Part shown: in pieces, positions 1 through 9,360 of the stretch
Layout: each line of letters begins with the position of its first letter
Numbering within the stretch: the first letter of the stretch is position 1
Assembly (NCBI GenBank): GCA_015501585.1
Contig: JADNRY010000169.1
Location: forward strand, 62,001 to 126,000
Length of the DNA stretch: 64,000 bases
Source of the DNA: Rhodocollybia butyracea
Taxonomy: Eukaryota > Basidiomycota > Agaricomycetes > Agaricales > Omphalotaceae
Direction of reading: 5' to 3'
Translations under genes and position numbers: made by a program
The notes under the pieces: generated by a model
Database searches by the model: none
Seen by the model: only the letters and a program-made list of their open reading frames with translations
Told to the model about the DNA's origin: nothing

Positions 1-455
1 AGGCCTGAGTTGTCGCTGGGTGCAAAAAATGTTGCCACCGCCGAATGGTATATGTTGACTTTTGAAGTGATACCTGGACACTGGTCAATGTCTATGCCGT
101 CAGCAGGAGTACCCAGGAGCTGTTCATAGAGGAATCGGCGGGTCAAATCAGGTAGATCTGGCTCATCCAGGTGTTCCGCCAGGTCCTCCAGATAACGTGG
201 CACATTTGAGACTGGACAGACGGATTAGTGAAAATCTATAGGCGTAAATCAGGAGCCACTTACCTCGCTTCTTTGCCAGCTCAACTTTCGCAAGTAAATG
301 TTCCCCATCTTGCACGCCCTCATCTTCCCTTTCTGCTTCAAACGGGTCTACTGGAGGTGCTGAATGCAATGGCGGCATTAAACCCTTATCTGCGAGATCG
401 GAGTGCAGAGCCGTGAGCTTATCAAGCCGCTGGTTTGTCAGAAGCATCTGGCTGA

Positions 456-693
456 TGTCGAGCTTCATGCGCGTCTACACACAAAACTTGTCATATTATC
501 TAAGTATCTTTACAGTATATAATCTACGTACTCATACTGAGACAACAGAGATCTCTTTCTTCCCAACCACCACCACTACTTCAGTACCTCGGAGATACCT
601 CCCAGAGATGAGTAGGGACTGACCAAATCACAGGCAGATCCCCCATCAAACTCGATACTTGATTCCGAGTATAGACTCAGTCAATGTATCTCA
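456..693 (+). repeat. Left LTR of the miniature element
   Basis: This 238 bp repeat begins TGTCGAGCTTC and ends GTATCTCA. It matches 1751-1988 except for about four substitutions, which suggests fairly recent insertion. It is followed by TC and then TGGAGCCC, a candidate primer-binding site. Confidence 0.85.
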
Positions 694-1750
694 TCTGGAG
701 CCCACCGCCTGAGGGAGGATCCAAGGCAGATCATCAACACCCCTATTTCCGTTCCTCTTGGACTACTCCGACGCCGCTGTCGATTTCACTCACATTCATT
801 TTATTCTCGTGTATTCAATCACGAATATACATTCAATGACTATGATCGGTTGCTGGCTAACCGTTGCTTTCTCGCATGCTTGAACGTGTCTCCGTTCAGC
901 AAGCCCCTATCATTGGTCCTCCATCCCGCCGCCCTCGCTGTCATTTCGAGAAGGGAACGTGTTGCTGGGATGGGTGCTTGTCTTGATTCGGAGCTTGTCT
1001 TGATCCTGTCCAATGGATTTCTCGAGGTTTGGCATGACAGAGATCCAATGATCATATCATTCTCAATACAGGTATTTTCCTTCCGAAGAGTGATATCGAC
1101 ACAGATTCTCAAGGATCACCACTTCTGTTATCATGTTGGTCGTCATCTTGGCATTTTGCTTCGCATTCAGCGACACTAGGCCGCATCGATTCATCATTTC
1201 TTTCAATCAAACAGTCCCTCATATTCGTCTTGTATCTTGGCAACATTCTATCTATTCCATTGGTCTTTGGCTCGCATTGCACGATAGCCATTTCCAATCC
1301 GTCCTTACTGTCTTGGGTGTGTAGTATCTCTTAAAGAACAAGAGGTCACCGCGCCGTATTTTCCATTGATGTCCGGAAAGGTGCTACAAGTCAGGACCTT
1401 CCAATCCCGACCCCATACTTCATCACTTCCTTTCCTATCCGATAAGCTTTGTCGATAAGCTTCGGTTATCGCAGTCAGGACCTTTCGATCCCGATTCCCT
1501 CCCTGTCCAACAAGCTATGTCTATAAGCTCTGGTCCAGTCTACCAAGTCATTTCTACATGTCCATTATGCCTTCAGCATACATTCTTCACCGCCTCGATA
1601 CAAAGTCTGTTCGATTCATTAATCCATTCACATTCTTTACCTTTACCTTTATCCAAACTGATCACCCATATCTCTGTATTGGTGTTCACTTCTTTGTTTC
1701 TTCTTTCCCTTTCCCTTACCCTTTCTTCCTTTTTTAAAGTAGAGAGGGGA

Positions 1751-1988
1751 TGTCGAGCTTCATGCGCGTCTACACACAAAACTCATCATATTATCTAAGT
1801 ATCTTTACAGTATATAATCTACGTACTCATACTGAGACAACAGAGATCTCTTTCTTCCCAACCACCACCACTATTTCAGTACCTCGGAGATACCTCCCAG
1901 AGATGAGTAGGGACTGACCAAATCACAGGCAGATCCCCCATCGAACTCGATACTTGATTCCGAGTATAGACTCAGTCAATGTATCTCA
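1751..1988 (+). repeat. Right LTR of the miniature element
   Basis: This is the direct copy of 456-693, preceded by a purine-rich tract at about 1738-1750 and followed by the CTGA target-site copy. Confidence 0.85.
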
Positions 1989-3690
1989 CTGAGAGCATTG
2001 TACCGATTCGAGCGATGCCATGGTTTTTTAACGGCCATGATGTGGCGCGATTCGGTAATCGAAGAACAGACACCGTTTGGGGCACCAAAATCTACGATGA
2101 GTAATGGGTAGTGGATAATTGAGTGCATTCGAGGGATAGAAAAGTGTTCTCAAACATCTGTGGCCAAGAAGATCTGGCGGTGTTGATGGAATGAGTGTAT
2201 TGCCTGCTGAACTTCGGCGATAGTGTTGGTGGTGAAATCATTGCGGCGCACAAGAACACAGAAATCCTGAAATGAGGAGAGACAGAGAGCCATCGATTCG
2301 GGTATGTAATCCACAACGGCGGACAAAAAAACCTACAGTGTTCTTCAATTGAGAGACTATGAGCGCAGTGACAGGATCTCACCTTCATAAGTGCCTTTGA
2401 ATCATCTCCTGTCCATTGTTTGAACCGGCGGCCATGAGGAAAACGATGAAGGCCTGGAAAAGAAGGTGCTAATGAGATTCTGGAAGGAATATGAGTTTAC
2501 AACAATGCCAAATAAACATATGCGTACCGATCCATGATCTCATTTGCACGTTCTTTACCATACGTTAACTCAAGATACTCGACTACCCATTCGACCAGCA
2601 TGTCTTTGAAACTTCCTTTGATGATTTGGTGCAGGAGATCCGGGGTCAACATTTCATGAATATCCGCTCTTGGAAACTCATGCGTAAATGGCTAATTCAG
2701 AGAAGTGAGCTTTTTGGAATGCTGAAGAGAGTAAAATAACATACTACAACACCATCATCAATACTGAAGTTGTCCCAGAGGAGGCCAGACTCACTGCCAT
2801 ACACGTCGAAGAGTGTCTTGACCCATTTACGTGTGCGCGGTTCTCCCCCAGCTGCATCAAGATCAGCGTAGTGACTGGTACAACTATTAGACATCCATCA
2901 GTGGTGATATTAGGTTTGGATGAGTGGAAACGTACCGACAGCACCACCCTTGAACAACACCCGCAAGTAAAACTTGTTCGGGATAATCAGCAATGAAAGC
3001 TCCGAGGTCGTAAATAACCCATCGAAAATGTCCATCAGGACATAGTCGTACTACCGGTGTGGTCATGGCAGGTTTCAGAGAGCGGAGAATAGCTGCGATG
3101 GAGGAGTGGTATAGGCGTTTTTTGAATATACGGAACTTTGGATCTGCATCATATTTTCGGTCAGCTGTGGGATGAGGAGCGTGAGTGCACTGTATACATA
3201 GGAGAATGAGATACTAACATTTGGGTATAGCTAAAAAACCAATAGGAATGACACCATTTCGATGTCCACAATGTGCGACATTGTGCAGATTTCCAACAGA
3301 GAGATATAACAGATGATATTCAACATGACCGGTAGCCACCGAAACAGTTGTCTTGTCGGAACCAAGGATGATAGGGCAGTACATTGCACCGCGAACCTTC
3401 TCGCCTCCCGCTTCAGGATCTTCGTAAATAGTTGTCTGAAGATTACCAGCTTAGGAAAAACATACAACTGAGTCGGAGGTAGCTCACCGCATGACGAAAG
3501 GCATAGTTGCCTGAGAAAAAATTACTCCAGTGCCGCTGGCCTTGGGCATCAATATGAACATAGGGGGCAGGATCAAATTGATCTGCGAAGTCGGGATTTG
3601 CAAGGATATTTGAGATAACCGTGTCGGGATCACAGTACCAGACTTGGTATGATGTCTTCTGCCATTCTGTAGCAGTGGGTGTTGTATCTG

Positions 3691-4063
3691 CATCAGGAAA
3701 AGCTGTTTTTGCCTAGGTGACCCTAGAGTGGCCTAAAGCAAACTAGGTGACCTATGAATCCTATGGGATCCTAGGAATTTGGGCTCGTCCCTTGCCAGTC
3801 AAGGCTCTTGAGGACTCCCTAGGCAAGCCTAGGTTTGCCCAGGCTTGCCCAGGTGCTCCTGGGGAACACCTGGGGAACACCTGGGCAAACCTGGGCAAAC
3901 CTAGGTTTGCCCTGGGTTTGCCTAGGATACCCTAGGGAATCCTCAAGAGCCTTGACTGGCAAGGGACGAGCCCAAATTCCTAGGATCCCATAGGATTCAT
4001 AGGTCACCTAGTTTGCTTTAGGCCACTCTGGGGTCACCTAGGCAAAAACGGCTTTTCCTGATG
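3691..4063. mobile_element. Fold-back MITE with long inverted repeats, inside the Plavaka gene
   Basis: Inverted repeats of about 120 bp start CATCAGGAAAAGC and continue through GTTTTTGCCTAGGTGACC. They surround a core of short CCTAGG, CCCAGG and GGCAAACC motifs that is itself partly palindromic. The element is flanked by TG on both sides (3689-3690 and 4064-4065; CA on the coding strand). Deleting 3691-4063 plus one dinucleotide restores the minus-strand reading EPVANP-DTTPTATEW. No coding capacity is present. The family is unknown. Confidence 0.85.
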
Positions 4064-4862
4064 TGGGTTAGCTACTGGCTCTGTTGCAAAACATTGCCAG
4101 GGCGCACTTCCGTGTTTGATAGCATCGATGGTTCCGAGAAGATCCTGATGAGTTCCGAATGGGCCACCAGTACCACCGAATCGCTTCTGAACATCATGCG
4201 CCCAGAGATCAAGAAGCTCGTCAATATTTGGTTGAGACATTTCTGTCTTTTTGAAGAGCAGACCGGCAAGACGGAAGGCAACTTCATCATCAAATGGAGA
4301 CCATGGATTTTTCAGTGGTGGTCTGGGATCCGGAAAGGAATTCGGAGGTATCCAGTTGCCTTCAGAATCACATTTATCACCTGTAGGAAATATTAGCTTG
4401 TTCATTCGGCTCTGACAACTCTGAGTCTCTGACAACAACTTACCAGAAAGATATGGATGAAAATTGAAGTGCTCCTTTGATCTCTCACTACTTGGAGATG
4501 GCGGTCCCTCAAAGGGTGCTGACGGTGAACACAAAACTGGCGTTGGACCCCTATTCTGAGCTGGTGAAAGTGGTTGCATTGGACTTGGACTCCGACTAGG
4601 TGTAGCTCGAGAATTATTGACTGATTCTGTGCGCAGAGTCCCATTTTGATGAATACCAGATTGAATGTGCTTTGTGAGGTGACCTTGGAGAGCAAAGGTG
4701 CGGATGCACCCATTATAAGGACAGAAGATCGATGGCATGACTGTACGGAGACAAGACTTATTGGAAATCATGAAAACTTCACAGTTTCACGTGTATTCAC
4801 GTGTACCTTCTTTGACTTAGGAAAGAGAACGTATACTCACCTTCCTGTTCAGCCTTCTTACC

Positions 4863-7118
4863 ATGTCTGAAAAATCAGGAATGACAACTCGAGGTAAAAA
4901 AGTAAAGATTGATCCCAGTCTTCTTCCACAAACTAGAACAGAGCAACGTGATATACGAAACAAGAAGATACTCGAGGAGAAAGAGGAAAAGGAGGCAAAA
5001 GAAATCAAGAAAAAAAACCATGAGCAGTCGACAAGAGTTCGTGTTGCTGAAGTCAAAGACGAAGGCGCTGTAGAGCAACGAGAGCAGCAGTCTTTGCGCC
5101 CAGACCTCGATATTCTCAAAAACGACCCAACGGCCTATGCTAAGAAAGCTGTACATGGTCAGTAAAAATTATATGATATATATACTTTTGGAACTCACCT
5201 GGCTAGTGCATAGACTTAGAAGATGCAAATTCTCCAGATGCTTTGACCATTGTGGCTGATGCTACCGGTACGCTATTAGCATTTTTAGCACACTACCAAA
5301 CTTAGTGGCATCACCGAGTTGTAGAAATGGAAGTCGATCCATCTGACCTCAATGACAGCATCTCCCATGCTAGCCACTCTGAGTCCAGCCACGAAGAGGA
5401 CGTTGATGGCAAAAGTTCTGAGTCGGATGCTGCAGCCTTTATGAAATTTAAGAGAGCGCGGGCAGAGGAAAAGGCAAAGAAAGAGAAGAGCGACAAACGC
5501 AAGGCAAACACAGAAGCAAAAAAGGTATGGAGTGAAAATTTACTTGGCTGGTTACCGACCGAACACACAGGTTCTGAAGACAGCTGTACGCAGAGGTGTT
5601 GAAAAGGAACGTACCGAACAACCTGGCTCAGTAATTGATGTAGTACCCGTTACTCCAAATGTCAAGAAACGCACAAGTACTACCAAAGATGAACCACCGT
5701 AGGTGATTATTGAATAAGCGAACCATTCAATTTAACAACTTACAGCTCAAAACGTACCAAAAAGCCTGCAGCTCTCGGTGGCCTTCGTATAGACTATAAG
5801 TCCAGAGCTGTCAGTATGCGGAGTCAGTCTGCAAGCAGAAACCATACCGCACCAACTCGTACTCCTAGCGCATCCAGTGAGGTCACAAGTGTTAACCAGC
5901 AATCGGAAGACGAAGCAGGGGAATTTGATCAAGATGAGAGTCCATCGATGCTGAAAGCTGCTCGTGCATCCAAAGTCGGATCGGGTTTGGACAAGGCCAA
6001 GGTGCAGTGTTTCACTCAACTCGTATAGATGCCTGTCCGTTAACAAAGATGATGGTAGGAGACAAGTCATATCCATCTCATGCCTGCCAATGTCAAAAGC
6101 ATCGAGCAGCGTGAGACTGTGTCAAGCGCCCGTGTCAGCCATGCCCGAACAAACCTTCCAATCTCTTCCGCTGCTGATTACTGGCGTTGGGACCAGCAGT
6201 TCATGCCCCAAATCTACGACTTTGCCGGTACAATTGAGCTTCAATTTGGGGTCAACAACAACGCTGAACTTAAGCGGATCGTTCAAGAAACATGGACCCG
6301 AGTATTCCCGGCTCAGAAGCGCGATGTTGATAACCCTGTTATCTTTGGACATGTAAGTTATTGGGTCGTTTTCGGGTTCAAGACTAATTATTTTTGACGC
6401 TGGCCTTAGGTTCAAAGCCTGCTCCGGACATATCGCAGCGAGATTGGCAAGAAGGCCATCGAAATTGTCGCCCAGATTATCAATGAGATTGAAGATGATG
6501 AAGAACGTCAAAGCTATATTGAGCAGGAGCTCACAAATGATGCTTGGGCCTATGCAGAACCTGGAAGTACTGTGCGTAGCCCATATACTCTATCATTGAC
6601 CACCGATAACAAAATCTATTTAGCGTGCAGAGAGCAAGGGTGGAATGCGCGGTCCTGGACTTCTCGCAACTTTTGCGCATCATCAGAAGCTCACACAGAA
6701 TATCAAGTCATCAGATTCTCGTGGTTTTCCAGCAGGCGCATTCGCGCTGTGCTGTGCGGCGGTAAGATTCCATTGATTTTTGTTCATATGTTGCGCTAAA
6801 TTAGTATACTAGTATGTTCGTGCACTCGAAGCCTTCAAACCCGGGTATAACTCAATCGTCAAGGCCCGCGAGGTTGAGAATGAAGAACGTGCACGCGATG
6901 GCCGTCGTCGAGCGTCAAAAAACACCAAGGCAAGTTTCGGTGAAGATCCTTGGGCCGAGGTCGTGGCAAAACACTACAAAACTACGAAGAATATCAAGAG
7001 TCTGAAATGGGAAGGTATTTTTAACGAGACTGCTCGATATGTCACTGCGCGCAAGGCTCCGGCTATACCTGAGGGCGGGGAGATGAGACCGATAAGGAGC
7101 ATGAAGAGGCTATCATGA
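4863..7118 (+). CDS. Nine-exon hypothetical protein of a basidiomycete family
   Basis: A complete model joins 4863-5157, 5214-5267, 5325-5524, 5571-5698, 5746-6001, 6059-6352, 6410-6571, 6633-6761 and 6813-7118. All junctions are GT-AG, phases agree throughout, and the product is 607 residues. The N-terminal half is charged and disordered: a Lys/Glu coiled-coil-like stretch, an acidic Ser-rich part and a Lys/Arg-rich part ending around SKRTKKPAALGG. The C-terminal half looks folded and includes DYWRWDQQFMPQIYDFAG, VQSLLRTYRSEIGKKAIEI and a RGPGLLATFAHHQKLTQ...GFPAGAFALCCAA block. It resembles lineage-specific basidiomycete proteins of unknown function (possibly the DUF6532 kind, not certain). 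It starts only 125 bases from the divergent Plavaka start at 4738, so it could be a neighbour or cargo. It is one of few intact genes here. Confidence 0.75.
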
Positions 7119-7836
7119 TTTCGTCGGACTAGGTACGTGATTTGTGATCTCGGATATGCCGTATCTAACGACTCCGGCTACTTGCAGATGCAAATAGAGC
7201 CCCTCAATTTCATGGTTTTCAGCTTATCGTTGCTTGGTGTACTAGCAACGGTGTTCTTGCAACTCAGTACTACTACCAGTATGATTACTAGTAGTAGGTT
7301 GTACTATCCCGTAGCTGTTTTTACGTGAAATTCATGATTTCCTAATATTCGTATGAGCATTATTTAGTATGGCTATCACTCATCGCATGGCTTAACGGAT
7401 GTATAGAATATTGTACATACGTATGGGGAAAATGTATGTATGGAGATGTATGGTCGCTGTATGGGACTCTATGTACCCCCCTCTTTTCCATACTTCGTAT
7501 GGCAACGTATGGGATGTATGGTGCCATACGTGCCATACGCCTTCCAACTTGCTGATGTATGCTCCTATGCTCCTTTACTATTTTAACTTTCCTTAAATAA
7601 ACTTGATTTCTCTGTGTAACGTGTTCTTCTGATAAGTACTCATGAGTAAACTTGAAAGTACTTGTGCTGACTTGGTCTCCAAGTACTTGTAGGTTTACCT
7701 GTGAAACTACTTGCAGTTCATTGACTCGTTTCCCACGGTTCTTTAACAAGTCACGAGTCAACCTTTTTGCTTCACAAGTACTTGTGTGCCAAGTCCAAGT
7801 ATACTTGGACTTGGACTCGTGTCCATCTTTAGTGGT
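7119..7836. other. Intergenic, low-complexity GTATGG-rich and AAGTACTTG-rich DNA
   Basis: After the nine-exon gene, 7395-7545 is a degenerate run of GTATGG/CCATAC motifs on both strands, giving local hairpin potential. 7640-7810 is rich in AAGTACTTG-type motifs. ORFs here follow the repeats and resemble no protein. I see no gene. Confidence 0.5.
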
Positions 7837-7837
7837 A

Positions 7838-8417
7838 CTATGGGTGGCAGGGAAGTGCAATTTTTTGATAAATTGTCAATAAGTTTACGCCAGCCAGAAA
7901 TTTCGCATATCTGAGGATATAGATCGATTTACAGTAGATAAAAACCCTTATCCTGAATTTCCTGTATTTTTAAAGGTTTAATTGCATGCGTCGGGCAATG
8001 TCCGAGCAAAATTGGGAAGTGCAACTGGGCGCTTGGCGGCCAAAACTTTTGCCGGTTTTTGCAGTCTTTTGCTCGCTATTTTGCTTCTTGTTTCATGAAT
8101 ACTGATACTTATAGGAATTTGAATTTAAGCTGCTATTAGCATTGTGAAAAACCTTTTGAGCTCATCTCAACGGTCTCAATAGACATTCTACATGTTCCTG
8201 GCAATTGATGCAGAAGTCACACTCGATGTTCTGAACGTTCTGCTTGCGATTCAAGTGTTTTTCATAAAATGGCCCATCTGAGTAGACAGAATCATTGTAG
8301 AGTACCTAAATAATGTTACAAAAAATCATAGAATCTCTAGGTTAGCAAGAACCCATATTTTAGTGTTTAAAAAAAAGTTGCACTTCCTAGCCGTGAGCAC
8401 TTCCCTGCCACCCATAG
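7838..8417. mobile_element. TA-flanked MITE, Tc1/mariner-like
   Basis: Terminal inverted repeats CTATGGGTGGCAGGGAAGTG (left) and its reverse complement (right) are each flanked by TA (7836-7837 and 8418-8419). The right repeat carries a short internal duplication, so the GTGCAAnTTTTTT block reappears after about 17 extra bases. The 580 bp interior has no transposase ORF. TA target duplication and a non-coding interior point to a non-autonomous Tc1/mariner-type element. No transposase in the window could be matched to it. Confidence 0.75.
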
Positions 8418-9360
8418 TAGGGCCGGGCTCAGAATTTTTGTCAGCCCTGGCCGCGGCTCCTGAGCCCGGCCCCAGCCCGCACATCCAGTATGGCAGTGCA
8501 GTGGCAGTGTGGCGTGTAATGCCCATGGGCTTCCCTCTTTCTGTTTTATACACTATCCAATCCCTGTGTTGCCCAAGTTTGACTTGGTACTACTAAGAAT
8601 ATGATTTTTTCCTTTTTAGATCCAACAAGTCACTGGTCAGCAATCAGGGCTGGGTGCATAGACCTTGCTACTTGGAATTCATCTAAAGTCATAAGTGTGT
8701 GTCAACAAGTACCATGGGCTACCAGCGTTGCTGATAGGCTGGTCCTGTGGAATGGGGTGGTTATAGGTGGTTACCAATGGTTACTGCTTTTCCATAATTT
8801 CGTGAATATGCCGGTCGGCCACCCTCCGAATCTGGCTGATCTGGGACCCATAATATTGATTGTCCTATAGTTTACGTTCTAGAGGTCTCACACTTGAACT
8901 GACAAAATTTTCCCTTATGCCCCACCTTTTTGAAATATGGTGTGTTTACCCTAGACCAATTTGACTAGGTTTTTGCAAGGCTTTTTGGGAACTACTTCTA
9001 CTTGTGATTGTACACTGTACAGTGTTGATCAAGGCAAGGATCAAGGTTGAATATTACTTAGTGTCGAGACGCTTGAGCATGTCTTCCTTCACTGTGACTT
9101 TGACTAGTACTCGCCTCACAGCGGCGCGAGTTACTACTAGCTAATCTACTACTTCCTCTTTTCTGGGGGAATTTGTGGTCTACCTCCCTCTGTAGGCTAA
9201 GCTCACTGCTTGTCTCACTTATTATCTCGTAGCAACGCATAATAAAATTTGGATCCCAAGCATTGCTTTTGATTTCTTTACTTAATTTCTACATCGATCA
9301 TCGTCAATGTGCCTTGATATCTACTGATAACGCTTCGAGAAGATAGTAATAAAGATCCAG
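8418..9360. other. Intergenic region with no supported gene
   Basis: 8420-8480 is GC-rich (GGGCCGGGCTCAG...CTGAGCCCGGCCCC forms a hairpin). Around 9062-9100 the plus strand reads VETLEHVFLHCDFD, which recalls the Cys/His tail of LINE reverse transcriptases, but stops surround it. Nothing else is recognisable. Confidence 0.4.

Larger units (their letters stand above)
456..1988 (+). mobile_element. Miniature LTR retroelement (TRIM-like) inside the Plavaka gene
   Basis: Two 238 bp direct repeats (456-693 and 1751-1988) start with TG, end with CA and differ at only a few positions. They enclose about 1.06 kb with no retroelement coding potential. A TGG sits two bases after the left repeat (696-698), where a primer-binding site starts. 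A purine tract (AGAGAGGGGA) abuts the right repeat, where a polypurine tract belongs, so the element reads on the plus strand. CTGA flanks both sides (452-455 and 1989-1992). Deleting the element plus one CTGA joins RYNALS to QMLLTNQRLDKL in frame in the minus-strand transposase. It fits a non-autonomous LTR element of TRIM/SMART type. The superfamily and mobilising partner are unknown. Confidence 0.85.
1..4738 (-). pseudogene. Plavaka-type DNA transposase, broken, runs off the left edge
   Basis: Reading right to left, the minus strand encodes a C2H2 zinc finger (CPYNGC...GHLTKH) at the N-terminus, a Ser/Pro-rich linker, the ELLDLWAHDVQKR and GSAPWQCFA blocks near 4.1-4.3 kb, YQVWYCDPDTVISNIL near 3.6 kb, DKTTVSVATGHVEYH near 3.35 kb, PRADIHEMLTPDLLHQIIKG near 2.65 kb, APNGVCSSITESRH near 2.05 kb and MLLTNQRLDKL near 0.44 kb. 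These are family landmarks of the fungal Plavaka group, a CACTA/KDZ-related superfamily. The copy is dead: two elements (456-1988 and 3691-4063) interrupt it, and an in-frame TGA near 2152 separates LATDV from EHFSIPRMH; CGA to TGA would explain it. The chosen start is ATG 4738, just before the zinc finger. The C-terminal end (VYHSAVATFFAPSD) reaches base 1, so the element continues outside the window. No terminal inverted repeat is visible here. Confidence 0.9.

Noticed and set aside
3747..4007. Two identical-looking 62-codon ORFs on opposite strands
   Set aside because: They are the two arms of the fold-back element read in opposite directions, not genes.
7137..7328. 63-codon ORF after the nine-exon gene
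   Set aside because: It lies past the stop at 7118, in the 3' flank, with no similarity or splice support.
9058..9240. VETLEHVFLHCDFD as a LINE reverse-transcriptase tail
   Set aside because: One short motif between stops, with no reverse transcriptase or endonuclease nearby; chance or an unrecognisable remnant.
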